Of a stretch of 64,000 nucleotides of DNA, positions 18,390-27,451 are shown piece after piece (position 1 is the first letter of the stretch; every line of letters begins with the position of its first letter). A program made the translations under genes and the position numbers. Source of the stretch: an uncultured bacterium. GTDB taxonomy: Bacteria > Verrucomicrobiota > Lentisphaeria > Victivallales > UBA1829. Location: the NCBI GenBank assembly GCA_949292215.1, contig CASEYW010000008.1, positions 39,136 through 103,135 of the forward strand. The letters run 5' to 3'. The notes under the pieces were generated by a model. That model had not been told where the DNA came from. It did not search any database and worked only from the letters and a program-made list of their open reading frames with translations.

Positions 18390-19250
18390 ATGGAATCTGT
18401 TTTTTTGAGAAAGGCTTATGATTTTATGGCAGAATTCCAAGCCTATCCGCTGATGCGCGACTTCAACACGTTTCTGCATCTCAACGTTTTTCATGTGGTG
18501 AAGGGCCATTTTTCCTATGACCGGATTAATGAGTTTCCATTCAATGTCCTGTCCGTCCGTGTCACAGAACCGGGAGAAGGCAATTTTTTTGAAAACATGG
18601 AAACCGGTGAAGTGATCAAACGGGATCTGGATTCCATTTTCCTGATCCCGAGCCATACTCGCGTGCATTATAAAATCAACGATGATCACACCTTCATCGC
18701 CCTGCATTTCAATCTGACTTTCCTATCCGGAGACGACCTCTTCCGTGAAACTTCTCAGCTGTTCACCTGGAAAGATCCGGAACTGCGACACCGTCTGCTT
18801 GAACTTCTGACGCCGGGAAACGACACTCTCCGCGGAATCTGCCGCCTCAAATCCCTGATCCTTGAACTCTGCAGCCGCTGTCTTCCGGAAATCGACAGGA
18901 AGAAACTCAAGGCGCAGGAGTGCTGGCTTCCCGCGATCCGATATATGCAGTCACATCTCCATGCTGCTCTCAGCGTGGAAGAGATCGCGGAAGCCTGCGG
19001 GATGCGAAGCGATGTCTTCTCCAGAAAATTCAAACAGGATATGGGAATCGCTCCGAAGCGTTTTCTGGAAAATCATCTCTCCCGGAAACTTTCGGAGGAG
19101 ATTGTCTCTTCTGAACTCTCCATCAAAGAGCTCTCCTGCAAGTACCGCTTCTGTTCAGAGTTCTACTTCTCGAACTTCTTCAAACGGATGACCGGCATCG
19201 CCCCGCTGGAATTCCGCAGGAAGTTCGGACAGAGCATGATTCACTTCTGA
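18390..19250 (+). CDS. AraC-family transcriptional regulator
   Basis: A 286-residue regulator with an N-terminal cupin-like sensing part (FNTFLHLNVFHVVKGHFSYDRINEF and a DHTFIALHFNLTFL strand) and a C-terminal double helix-turn-helix: LSVEEIAEACGMRSDVFSRKFKQDMGIAPKRFL, then the second unit ELSCKYRFCSEFYFSNFFKRMTGIAPLEFR. Such proteins activate adjacent sugar genes upon effector binding. It is divergent from the glycyl radical enzyme gene, its most likely target. The start is uncertain: the ATG at 18390 has no good ribosome site, and M13 at 18426 is an alternative. Confidence 0.88.
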   Translation: MESVFLRKAYDFMAEFQAYPLMRDFNTFLHLNVFHVVKGHFSYDRINEFPFNVLSVRVTEPGEGNFFENMETGEVIKRDLDSIFLIPSHTRVHYKINDDHTFIALHFNLTFLSGDDLFRETSQLFTWKDPELRHRLLELLTPGNDTLRGICRLKSLILELCSRCLPEIDRKKLKAQECWLPAIRYMQSHLHAALSVEEIAEACGMRSDVFSRKFKQDMGIAPKRFLENHLSRKLSEEIVSSELSIKELSCKYRFCSEFYFSNFFKRMTGIAPLEFRRKFGQSMIHF

Positions 19251-19290
19251 AAATTCCTCTCTGCGGTCGGAACCGCGCACGGAAGACTCT

Positions 19291-21285
19291 TCAACGGGAT
19301 TCCGTTGTAAACGGAGCAGCGGGAAGCCCGTTTTCCCCGCGCAGGTTCCCGAATACAAAATTGCCCCAGTCATACCGGACTGCCCGCGGAACTTTGACCT
19401 GCGGATGGGAAACAAGAACAGTGCGGCCGTCGATTTCAGCATGCGCCCAATGCCATTTGCCGGAGGAGTCCTGAATGGCAAAGCCCTCCAGAGGACTGCC
19501 GGGAGAATTCCGGACCGTCTTCCCGCGAGCACCTTCCCGGAGATCATATTCCGGAGGAACCGGAACAGCTTTCAATCCATTTTCCGCGAAGTCGAAAAAC
19601 AGACGGATTTTTCCATCTTCCACTCGAAACGATCGATAAAGCGGTCCGCTGTATTCCACTTTCTTTCCGTAAACCTTCGCAAGGACGGTACGCGCAAGAC
19701 GTTCTCCGACTTCGCGTTTCCGCCGCGGATGAATATCCTGCGCCTCTCCGAGATCAATCAGCACCGCCATGCCGGTTCCCGGAACGGTTCTGGCAACTTG
19801 AAGCTGCGCGTTCCGCAGCCGCGCCCAAACGCTGTTTTCCTCCGGTGAACGCTGCGGATTGCCGAATCCGGGAAGCTGACAGAAATAAAACGGAAGCTGC
19901 GGATTGCCGAATCCATTCCGCCAGTCGGCAATCATATTGGAGAAATGCCGCTGATAGGTATCCGGAATCTGCCAGTCGCTCTCGCCCTGGTACCAGATGA
20001 CTCCCGTGAGAGACAGATTCCTCAAAGGCGCTACCATGCCATTGTAGAAGGTCGCAAGATTCCGGGAGGCTCCGGGAATTGCGGGCAGCGTTTCCCCTGC
20101 CTTCAAAGGAGCATATTCCACCTCGACTTTTTTCTGCCACTCAACCGGGATGGTACAGTCACCGGAGACCAGTTTCAATCCCTCCTTCGGAACGACTACC
20201 TCGCCATTGCCCAATGGAGCGGCAAGACGGTAGGCAATTGTATAGACCCCGTCGGGAGAATCGCCCGGGATGAATCCTCGATCGGCACGCCGAATCATTT
20301 TCAAATTTGCATGCTCACCACCGTTCCACTGCGTAAGGCGTCCGTTGCAGCTGACTTGACTGTAAACGTTTCTCAGGGAAAGCCCCTTCAGGGAAAAGGT
20401 GTTTTTCCGGAACTGCTCCGGAATGCGGACCGTTGCCTTGAACCATACGATTCCATACTCCGGCAGGATTTTTCCCGCGAAATCCGCTTTGCGCCACCCC
20501 CCGGACGCGAGAAATTCGCTGATCTGCTTCGAATTGAACGCACGGAAAGTGCGTCCATTCCGGCTGAGCCAGGCGAGGAGATGATCCGTATCAGCCGTGA
20601 TCCGGTCCTGCTCCTTCAGAAGTTCAGCCGTGTCGGGCGAGGCAAGAAGTGTCTCTCTGCCCGTCCAGCGGAATACCGATGTGCCTCCGACGGAATTGTT
20701 AATGATTCCGATCGGCCGCTGCAGGGTTTCATTCAAAACTTCCGCAAAGAAATAGCCGACCGCAGTGAACGTCGGAGTATTGTTTTCCGAAGGCGGCATC
20801 CAGCGTCCACGGCAGTCATCCTGTTCCGTCCGGCTTGAGCTTACTCCTACACGGAAGATGCGGATTTGAGTCCGGGGAAGCGATTTGCGAACAGCTTCCT
20901 GCCAGCGAATTGTCGGAAACTGTCCAGGCTGCTTGCCGATCGGCTTTTCCATATTGGACTGTCCTCCTGCAACCCAGACGTCACCGATGAGGACATCCCG
21001 GATCTCACATCTGTTCCGGCCTTTGAATGTCAGGACAAACGGACCGTCCGGTAGTCTGGAGGTATCCAGATGAAGAAGCCATTTCCCGTTCCGGTCCGCC
21101 GTTGTCTCCCCCCGTATGCCTCCGATTTCAGCGGAAACTTTCTCTCCGGGAGCCGCAGTTCCCCAAAGCCGTGAGGCAGATGAGCGCTGAAGAACCATGT
21201 GATCCCCAATCAGCGACGGAAGACGAATATCCGCCGAAAGAACCGGCAGAATCAGAACAGCCAAAAGCAACAGATAAGATTTCAT
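19291..21285 (-). CDS. Secreted sialate O-acetylesterase (SGNH type)
   Basis: A 664-residue exported esterase. Residues 1-17 form a signal peptide (MKSYLLLLAVLILPVLSA). Catalytic Ser is S110 in GGQSNME, the block III-like IWYQGESDW follows, and the Asp-His pair is in DIHPRRKREVGERLA, all typical of SiaE-like acetylxylan/sialate 9-O-acetylesterases. A beta-sandwich insertion lies near residues 250-370 between catalytic blocks. It would remove acetyl groups from sialic acid or hemicellulose in the periplasm or outside the cell. Convergent with the AraC gene at 18390 with a 40-base gap. Confidence 0.9.
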   Translation of the reverse strand: MKSYLLLLAVLILPVLSADIRLPSLIGDHMVLQRSSASRLWGTAAPGEKVSAEIGGIRGETTADRNGKWLLHLDTSRLPDGPFVLTFKGRNRCEIRDVLIGDVWVAGGQSNMEKPIGKQPGQFPTIRWQEAVRKSLPRTQIRIFRVGVSSSRTEQDDCRGRWMPPSENNTPTFTAVGYFFAEVLNETLQRPIGIINNSVGGTSVFRWTGRETLLASPDTAELLKEQDRITADTDHLLAWLSRNGRTFRAFNSKQISEFLASGGWRKADFAGKILPEYGIVWFKATVRIPEQFRKNTFSLKGLSLRNVYSQVSCNGRLTQWNGGEHANLKMIRRADRGFIPGDSPDGVYTIAYRLAAPLGNGEVVVPKEGLKLVSGDCTIPVEWQKKVEVEYAPLKAGETLPAIPGASRNLATFYNGMVAPLRNLSLTGVIWYQGESDWQIPDTYQRHFSNMIADWRNGFGNPQLPFYFCQLPGFGNPQRSPEENSVWARLRNAQLQVARTVPGTGMAVLIDLGEAQDIHPRRKREVGERLARTVLAKVYGKKVEYSGPLYRSFRVEDGKIRLFFDFAENGLKAVPVPPEYDLREGARGKTVRNSPGSPLEGFAIQDSSGKWHWAHAEIDGRTVLVSHPQVKVPRAVRYDWGNFVFGNLRGENGLPAAPFTTESR

Positions 21286-21430
21286 TCCGGAAACTCCTTC
21301 TCTTTTTCAAAATCATCCATACAATAATGCCATCGTTGGCAAAATCAAATATTGCGACAAAATCTTTTCCCGGAAATACCCTCGGCCGACGGCTCTGCAC
21401 CGTTTTTCCGGAAGAAATTCCATTCCCGAC

Positions 21431-21459
21431 TTGCCGAAAAGACTTTGCGGATGTATAAT
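21431..21459 (+). promoter_or_regulatory. Promoter of the BamE-like lipoprotein and maf
   Basis: TTGCCG (21431-21436), 17 bases, TATAAT (21454-21459). The predicted transcription start near 21466 is only about three bases before the ATG at 21469, so the mRNA may be nearly leaderless. Confidence 0.55.
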
Positions 21460-21468
21460 AATGGAATC

Positions 21469-21879
21469 ATGAAAAACTTACTTTCCAAAACATTGTTACT
21501 TGCATCTGCCGCGTCATGCCTGCCGCTGCTCACTTCGTGCGCACTCGTGGATCGGGACAAATCCATCCTTTCGCCCGCAATGTGGAGTGTAATCGACACC
21601 AACCGTGCGAATCTTTCGAAACTTCGCGTCGGGATGACGAAAGAAGAGGTCCGGAAAATCATGGGAGAACCGATGAGCGAAGAGGTCTACAACACCTCGA
21701 ACCACTGGTTCTATTATACCCGGACCCGCTGGAGCGACGGAATGGCAACACGGGATGAATGCACTCCCCTTGTCTTCGATGAATTCGGCATCCTGCGCGG
21801 CTGGGGAATGCGTTTCTACAAAGAGAACTACAATCTCTCCACCTGGTCTGAACGCTCTGTGGAAAAGGTATTGGAATGA
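21469..21879 (+). CDS. BamE/SmpA-like outer membrane lipoprotein
   Basis: A 136-residue lipoprotein starting at 21469: a positively charged n-region (MKNLLSK), hydrophobic core and lipobox LTSC with the lipidated cysteine near residue 20. The C-terminal half has LRVGMTKEEVRKIMGEP, the SmpA/OmlA signature, and a beta-strand region with WFYYTRTRWSDG. BamE proteins are accessory subunits of the outer-membrane beta-barrel assembly machine, though the same small fold occurs in other lipoproteins. The upstream extension from 21352 is rejected because it would hide the signal peptide. The stop overlaps the maf start (ATGA). Confidence 0.82.
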   Translation: MKNLLSKTLLLASAASCLPLLTSCALVDRDKSILSPAMWSVIDTNRANLSKLRVGMTKEEVRKIMGEPMSEEVYNTSNHWFYYTRTRWSDGMATRDECTPLVFDEFGILRGWGMRFYKENYNLSTWSERSVEKVLE

Positions 21880-22433
21880 ATCTGATCCTGGCATCCGCAT
21901 CCCCCCGTCGAAGGGAACTGCTTGCGACACTGGGAATTCCGTTTTCAGTCAAGACCTCAACAGCGGAGGAGCTCAGGAAAGGCCCCTGGATGATGCTCGC
22001 TCTGGACAATGCACTCCGGAAGGCGGAAGAGGTTGCAGCCCGCTTCCCGGAAGAGCTGGTCATCGGAGCCGATACCGTGATTGAGTTTGAAGACCGGATC
22101 CTCGGCAAACCGGAACATCTGGACGACGCCTTCCGGATGCTGTCGCTGTTTTCCGGCAGGACTCATTCCGTTACAACCGGATGCGCCATCCGCTGCATGT
22201 CGCGCAACATCCGGATCCGTTTCGCGGAAACCTCCCGCGTCACATTCAAGCAGCTTGACCCGGAAACAATCCGACGCTATCTCTCCCTGGTTCCGGTGCT
22301 CGACAAGGCGGGCGCCTACGCCATTCAGGATCATGGAGAAATGCTGATCGAATCACTGGAGGGAAGTCTTGACAACGTGATCGGATTCCCTGTGGAACGG
22401 TTCCGCCTTCCACTGAAGTTTCTTTTGAACTAA
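21876..22433 (+). CDS. maf: Maf-family nucleoside triphosphate pyrophosphatase
   Basis: A 185-residue Maf protein. The N-terminus NLILASASPRRRELL is the phosphate-binding signature, GADTV (in ELVIGADTVIEF) is the catalytic Asp block, GKPEHLDDAFRMLSLFSG follows, and DKAGAYAIQDHG is the third conserved block. Members hydrolyse dTTP, UTP or modified nucleotides and act as house-cleaning enzymes linked to division arrest. It overlaps the BamE-like gene by four bases, so translation is probably coupled. Its 3' end overlaps that of the convergent methyltransferase by four bases. Confidence 0.95.
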   Translation: MNLILASASPRRRELLATLGIPFSVKTSTAEELRKGPWMMLALDNALRKAEEVAARFPEELVIGADTVIEFEDRILGKPEHLDDAFRMLSLFSGRTHSVTTGCAIRCMSRNIRIRFAETSRVTFKQLDPETIRRYLSLVPVLDKAGAYAIQDHGEMLIESLEGSLDNVIGFPVERFRLPLKFLLN

Positions 22434-23068
22434 TTGGACTGTTCGGATTCCGGAAGAGTCCCGGTCACACAGAGCATTCCGGTTGCGGAATCGGAGTGGC
22501 ATTCAACATCGGCAAAACCGGCTCCCGAAAAAAAGGCGGAAAGTTCTTCTGCGGAATAAACGGTCATGCCGCGGATATGATCCGTATATTTCTTTGCGGC
22601 CGCCTTGTCCGCAGAATCGCAGCAGACGGCAAACATGCCTCCCGGCTTCAGAACACGTGCAACTTCGCGGACATCCGCTGCCGGATCCGGCCAGAAATAA
22701 ATCGTCTCCGACGCCGTAACCAGATCGAAAAAATCATCCTCAAATGGAAGAGCAGAAACCGATCCCTCCACAATCTCCACCTGCCCGGATTTCACCGCCC
22801 GCCGATTGAACGAACGCGATTTTCTCACGGACAGCGGCGAGTAATCCACCCCGTAAAACCGCGATCCCGGAGCAAGCCTCAGCATGGAAGCAATAAAAAA
22901 ACCGCCGCCGCATCCGACATCCAGCACGCGCCCCTTCTCCGGAAGTTTCAAAAACGGCATCGAAAACTCCTGCAACGGCCGATGATGACGATTCATTTTC
23001 CAAAAAACAAGAAAACTTCCCGGATACACTCCGGGACGGGCAAAATTCTGTTTCCATTCCCAATACAT
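22430..23068 (-). CDS. Class I SAM-dependent methyltransferase
   Basis: A 212-residue methyltransferase of the Methyltransf_11 type. SAM-binding motif I is VLDVGCGGGFF near residues 48-58, the acidic end of strand two is in YGVDYSPL, motif II is ALPFEDDFFDLV, and VLKPGGMF is motif III. The substrate cannot be inferred; the N-terminal YWEWKQNFARPGVYPG stretch resembles small-molecule methylases. It lies downstream of the giant glycosidase gene but is separated by a strong terminator hairpin, so it is likely transcribed on its own. Confidence 0.88.
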   Translation of the reverse strand: MYWEWKQNFARPGVYPGSFLVFWKMNRHHRPLQEFSMPFLKLPEKGRVLDVGCGGGFFIASMLRLAPGSRFYGVDYSPLSVRKSRSFNRRAVKSGQVEIVEGSVSALPFEDDFFDLVTASETIYFWPDPAADVREVARVLKPGGMFAVCCDSADKAAAKKYTDHIRGMTVYSAEELSAFFSGAGFADVECHSDSATGMLCVTGTLPESEQSN

Positions 23069-23109
23069 TTCCGCACTTCAGCTCCTATCCCTGTTCCTGA
23101 AAACATACA

Positions 23110-23142
23110 GCGGCCCGCCGGTTTTGTCAACCGGCAGACCGC
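23110..23142 (-). terminator. Terminator hairpin after the 1391-residue glycosidase gene
   Basis: GCGGCCCGCCGGTT (23110-23123) pairs with AACCGGCAGACCGC (23129-23142); 14 pairs, two of them G-U in the minus-strand RNA, five-base loop. It is 62 bases past the stop at 23204 and separates that gene from the methyltransferase. Only a short U-rich stretch follows (TGTTTTC). Confidence 0.65.
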
Positions 23143-23203
23143 TTGATTTCAGTTTCCGAAAGCCTCCCGATGCGTCCCGGCAGGCTGTCCGGCAAACCAA
23201 TCC

Positions 23204-26200
23204 TTATTTCCCGGACGACTTCCGGTTTTCTGCGAAATCCGCCTCAAGGACTTCACGAATGCGCGCTCCGGAAACAGGCAGCTTGCGGAGAAACGCTTTC
23301 CTGTCGCAAAAAGAGAGAGGACGACGACCAAGCCAGTCGACAACGTTCTGCAGGAACTGCAGGTTGTCGGCAGCTTCGACTCGGACAGGTGCCAGCCAGA
23401 GACTGTCTCCCGCCACAACCACACGTCCTTTCCCGAACTCGCCCGCCGCAACTACTGGCTGCGACTTCTGGCGGAGATCATCCGCCCCGGAACGGGCCAC
23501 AGCACTCCAGCCGGGACCGTTCAGCCGAAATGCAGAAGTGACAAAGAACTGCAACGACTTCACATTCGAATTCAATGGATGATTTGTCAGATCGGACACT
23601 CTGATCTGCAGCGGATCACCGAATCCACAGGAACCCGGATTCTCGCAAATGCTTTCCTGTACAATCCTGAATTCCGGAGCAAGAATCCGCGAAAGAAGGA
23701 TGCTTCTGTTGGAATTCGGCCGGTAAGGATTCGAAGAACAAAGCAGCAGAAGGGAACCGCCTTCCCTGATATAGTTCCTCAGCATCGCAGGGAATCCGCT
23801 GTTGACAAGGCGGTTGTAGATCAGCGCACACTCCTCCGCCAGAACAACCATGGAACACTCGCGGAGCTTTTCCGGAGTCACCTGACGCGGCGAAAGACTC
23901 ATCGGAGCAAACCCCTGCTGCCGAAGCATCTGCGACAGAACCGGGAAGTAGTCAATTCCGAAATCCTTGTCTTCGCTGTCGAGAGCGGTCAGGAAAAGGA
24001 CCTTTCGTTCAGAGGCCCCTTCCGGATTTTTTGCAAGAGTTTTCACATCGGCGAGCAGTTTGAGCCGTTTCTCCGAAGGTACGGCGATTTTCATCGGGGG
24101 ACGGTCTGCACGTTCGAAGAGCAGAACCACCGGGGACTGCGACTCCAGCGTGACGGGCATTCCGTTTTTCAACATCTGTTCTGCACCATCAACCGACTTG
24201 TTTCCACCACGCGCCCACTCCTTCAAATTCCGCATCCGCAGGGAATGCCGCAGGAAGGCCTTGTCCGTAACCTTGACTGTAAGATTTTTTGTTGTCCCGC
24301 CCCAGTTGGTCAGATAGAGCAGGAAACGGTCCGGCGTTCCCGCGAGCTTCGTTTCCAGATAGGGGAACTCCCCGTTTTCCTGGCAGAGAAGTTCAACCGG
24401 TTTGGAAAGCCCGGCTTCGGAACCGAGCTTCGAAATCAGGGAACTTGCCGCAAAGAGATCCAGACGTGCCGCGACATAACAGATGTGTCCGGCGCCGATT
24501 TGTTTCCTTGTAATCGCAGGAGAGCCGTCGGAATATGAACCGATCACCTCTGCGCCGGAAAGAGCAATCTTCTCTCCGCTGCGCCCGCAGTAATCGCCTT
24601 TTTCCAGAGGGAATTCCCTGCCGTTGAAATGCAGCTTCAATCCGGCTGGAATTGATTCGGCAATCGTGCGGACTCCGGCGAACGATTCAACGGGAAGCCG
24701 ACGGTATCCGTCGTCGCTCCAGATCAGGGAATCGAAAGTCACGATTGCGGTTGCCCCTTTCCGGACCATCGACTCCACCTTCTCCCAGACCCCTTTTCTG
24801 ACCAGCGAGGCATAAGGAATCACGATCAGGGAGTAACGGTCATCCTTCTGATTTGCAAAAGTGCGGCAGCTCAGGGTGTCCGTTGGAAATCCGGAAAAAA
24901 GCATTGCTCCGAAATAGCTCATGTAGTCCCGGTAATTCTGCGCTGAACTGTTGAGCATTCCGCGGAAACTTTCAAACGGATAGAGAATTGCCGCCTTTCC
25001 GCGGGGACCGGCAGCAGCAAGCGCCAGAGGAGCTCCCGCCTCAATCTCAGCCTTGATCTCCGGCATGAAATAATGCACGTTGTTGTCCCAGTGCCAGACG
25101 GTGTTTCCGGAAACACCGTGGAAGACGTTGGACCAGAACATCTGCCGGTAGTTCTCCTCTCCAAAGGGTTTATTCTCGCTGATCATGCGGTCGGAAAGAA
25201 GATAGAGATAGGAACGCAGACCCTCGCTGTAGAAACGGGTGCCGTCGACCACCACGGTCAGGATATTCTCCTTTCCATAATTCAGGAGTCCGCCGACATC
25301 GAACTGGTATTTGGTATCCCATCCGGCAACGGTCCCGATCTTCTTTCCGTTCAGCCAGAATTCTCCTTTCTGTGCCACTCCTTTTCCATGAATGAGATAA
25401 CGCACAGTGCTGTCCAGAAAACTCTGCCGGACGACTCCGGAGGGCATGAAGAATTTGAAACGATAGCATCCCCAGCCTTTCTTTCCTTTGAACTCCGGGG
25501 TTTCATCCCAGGCGCCGGGAACGGGAATCTGCTTCCAGGAGGAATCGTCGAAATTGACAGTGAACCACTCGGCGGGAATCTTCTCCCGGGCGGAAACCAG
25601 CTGGAACTTCGCTTTTCCGTGGAATTTGCCGAAGCAGTTCTCTTCCATCACCTTCGCCGAGCTGCCGGAGGCCGCCACGGTTGTCACGATGTTCTCCGTG
25701 TTGAGAATGGGACGGTTGATATTATGGGAGAGAAAATCATGATAGAGCACGGAATCCAGAATGCTCAGAAGCACACTGGAAGAATCCGCGGGTCGTCCCC
25801 CGTAGTAAAAGAAACGGTAGCCGGTGTGACAAAAATAGATGTCGTTCACCTGCGCTGCCAGTTCCGGATCGACCGCCGCATAGCCGTCAAAATAATGGCT
25901 CTGCATCCGGCAGTCATAAGTGAAGGGTGCATCAAAGTTTTTCCGGAGCAGTTCTTTCACTTTTGCAGCTCCGGAGGCAAAATCACCGCGCAGGAACTCC
26001 AGCCAGTCATAATAATTCCCGGGACGACTGCTGTAAATATGGTTCAGAACGGCAAGACGCGCACTCCAGTCCATTGCCAGTTTCAGCTCTTTCAAATGGG
26101 TCGGGGAGACCTCGTCCCATGTTCGGAAGGAGGTTCCCCAGACAGCGTTCGCCTTTTCCAAAGTGCCGTATTTCGCCCGCGCAAATGCGGAAAACGCCTT

Positions 26201-27379
26201 CAGAGGACGTTCATGAGTGGGAGTATAACCGGGTTCGCGCAGAATTTCATAGGCCAGCAGAGGAATTCTGCCGAAATAATTCCGGTCGTTTTCAAAAGTG
26301 CTCTCATAGAGTTTCCCGGCGGTAGCCGAGTGCATATCCAGACTCATGGAGTGATTGCCCGTAATGTAAAATTCACCGATCTCCGGATGTTTTTTCCTCA
26401 GAGGATAGAACGGAGAATATTCATACGACTGTGCAATGCAGAGCTGCGGCAGCATACCGTTGCGAAGAACCTCGGTCATATAACTGAACACATACGAACG
26501 GTTTTCAAAACCGATCTCCACCTGTTTCCGCGGATTCTCCACAGCGCGGATTCCGTCGCCGTGATGTACGGCAATGTAGTCATATCCGAGAAGACCGCGC
26601 AGCCAGAGGGAGTTGACCGTCCATTCGGAACAGAGTGTGCCGAGAAAATAGTGAATGGTTCCATTCTTCCGCAAAAAACGTCCGTCGATCTGAAGCCGAT
26701 ACGGTGTTTCCGGAACAATTCTCCCGACAGAAGGCGGAGACAGTCTGCTCGGCGGAGGATTGATCTGCACCTCCCGGCGCACTTCCGCCTTCGGGACAGT
26801 TCTGTTCTGCAACTGCAAAGAGACCGAAGAAACACTCAGCTTCATCGAACTCGGCCAGTACATGATGACGACTCCCGCATACGTTTTCTCCGCAAGCAGC
26901 TCTTTGGAAAGAGTCCATTCCATGGAAGCGCTGCGCCAGTCCGCGCTCTTCTGCAGGACATAATCCAGCTTGATTCCGCCACCCGCCGAGGTCCGTCTCA
27001 GCACCATTTCTTTCTTCTCATTGAGTTTGAAAAAGCGGATCTGCATCATTCCTCCGCCGCGGTAACGGACGGTCAGACGGATTTTCCGCGGACCGTCCTG
27101 CGGCAGAGCAATCAGACTGTTTTCCGCCTGAATCACTCCTTTTGCCGGTGTCGTGAACGAGAAGTTCAGCGTTCCGTTTCCTTTGGAATCCTTCTCCCAT
27201 TCGACGGCACCTTTCGCTCCGTCGAAGAAGCCGGGATTCCAATTCGATGCCACCGTTCCGCTTCCTTGCGCGAACGTTCCGTTTTTCACCAGATTTCCGC
27301 CCCATTCTCCGTCAGCCGCCCGGCAGAACAAACCTGTCAGAAGCAGTCCGGAAAAGCAGAGACAACGCAGTAAATTCAT
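23204..27379 (-). CDS. Giant secreted composite glycosidase (GH42/clan GH-A-like)
   Basis: A 1391-residue exported protein. Signal peptide at 1-21 (cleavage near CRAADG). Residues about 25-200 form a carbohydrate-binding-like domain that is homologous to the whole neighbouring small protein. A GH42-like barrel follows: candidate acid/base Glu in YEILREPGYT and nucleophile Glu in ILNTENIVTT. A GH2-type sugar-binding jelly roll (WLNGKKIGTVAGWD) is inserted before the last barrel strand WHWDNN. Next come a trimerisation-like Rossmann section (AAILYPFESFRG, SLIVIPYASLV) and a C-terminal GATase/ThuA-like domain (LFLTALDSEDKDFGIDY). It probably cleaves an extracellular beta-linked glycan; specificity unknown. 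It is the last gene after pseudopilin and binding protein on the same strand. Confidence 0.8.
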   Translation of the reverse strand: MNLLRCLCFSGLLLTGLFCRAADGEWGGNLVKNGTFAQGSGTVASNWNPGFFDGAKGAVEWEKDSKGNGTLNFSFTTPAKGVIQAENSLIALPQDGPRKIRLTVRYRGGGMMQIRFFKLNEKKEMVLRRTSAGGGIKLDYVLQKSADWRSASMEWTLSKELLAEKTYAGVVIMYWPSSMKLSVSSVSLQLQNRTVPKAEVRREVQINPPPSRLSPPSVGRIVPETPYRLQIDGRFLRKNGTIHYFLGTLCSEWTVNSLWLRGLLGYDYIAVHHGDGIRAVENPRKQVEIGFENRSYVFSYMTEVLRNGMLPQLCIAQSYEYSPFYPLRKKHPEIGEFYITGNHSMSLDMHSATAGKLYESTFENDRNYFGRIPLLAYEILREPGYTPTHERPLKAFSAFARAKYGTLEKANAVWGTSFRTWDEVSPTHLKELKLAMDWSARLAVLNHIYSSRPGNYYDWLEFLRGDFASGAAKVKELLRKNFDAPFTYDCRMQSHYFDGYAAVDPELAAQVNDIYFCHTGYRFFYYGGRPADSSSVLLSILDSVLYHDFLSHNINRPILNTENIVTTVAASGSSAKVMEENCFGKFHGKAKFQLVSAREKIPAEWFTVNFDDSSWKQIPVPGAWDETPEFKGKKGWGCYRFKFFMPSGVVRQSFLDSTVRYLIHGKGVAQKGEFWLNGKKIGTVAGWDTKYQFDVGGLLNYGKENILTVVVDGTRFYSEGLRSYLYLLSDRMISENKPFGEENYRQMFWSNVFHGVSGNTVWHWDNNVHYFMPEIKAEIEAGAPLALAAAGPRGKAAILYPFESFRGMLNSSAQNYRDYMSYFGAMLFSGFPTDTLSCRTFANQKDDRYSLIVIPYASLVRKGVWEKVESMVRKGATAIVTFDSLIWSDDGYRRLPVESFAGVRTIAESIPAGLKLHFNGREFPLEKGDYCGRSGEKIALSGAEVIGSYSDGSPAITRKQIGAGHICYVAARLDLFAASSLISKLGSEAGLSKPVELLCQENGEFPYLETKLAGTPDRFLLYLTNWGGTTKNLTVKVTDKAFLRHSLRMRNLKEWARGGNKSVDGAEQMLKNGMPVTLESQSPVVLLFERADRPPMKIAVPSEKRLKLLADVKTLAKNPEGASERKVLFLTALDSEDKDFGIDYFPVLSQMLRQQGFAPMSLSPRQVTPEKLRECSMVVLAEECALIYNRLVNSGFPAMLRNYIREGGSLLLLCSSNPYRPNSNRSILLSRILAPEFRIVQESICENPGSCGFGDPLQIRVSDLTNHPLNSNVKSLQFFVTSAFRLNGPGWSAVARSGADDLRQKSQPVVAAGEFGKGRVVVAGDSLWLAPVRVEAADNLQFLQNVVDWLGRRPLSFCDRKAFLRKLPVSGARIREVLEADFAENRKSSGK

Positions 27380-27418
27380 AGGATCATTTCTCCCAGATCA
27401 TAACTATCGTTTTTTGTC

Positions 27419-27438
27419 GGACGGCGGAAACGCCGTCC
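27419..27438 (-). other. Intercistronic hairpin between binding protein and giant glycosidase
   Basis: GGACGGCG - GAAA - CGCCGTCC is a perfect eight-pair stem with a four-base loop, 13 bases past the stop at 27452. In the mRNA it is followed by an A-rich stretch and then the glycosidase ribosome site, not by a U-run, so it looks more like an RNA stability or processing element than a terminator. Its GACGGCG core recurs in the terminator at 53008. Confidence 0.5.
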
Positions 27439-27451
27439 TATTTCGAGATTC

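Noticed and set aside
19251..19290. GCGGT-CGGA-ACCGC hairpin between convergent AraC and esterase genes
   Set aside because: Only five pairs and no T-run; not supported as a terminator.
21328..21341. TGCCA-TCGT-TGGCA inverted repeat upstream of the sialate esterase gene
   Set aside because: Five-base arms are short and the promoter boxes around it are weak, so chance cannot be excluded.
25073..27373. Long open frame on the plus strand opposite the giant glycosidase
   Set aside because: It is antisense to a well-supported gene, lacks domains and a ribosome site, and its composition follows from the codon bias of the real gene.
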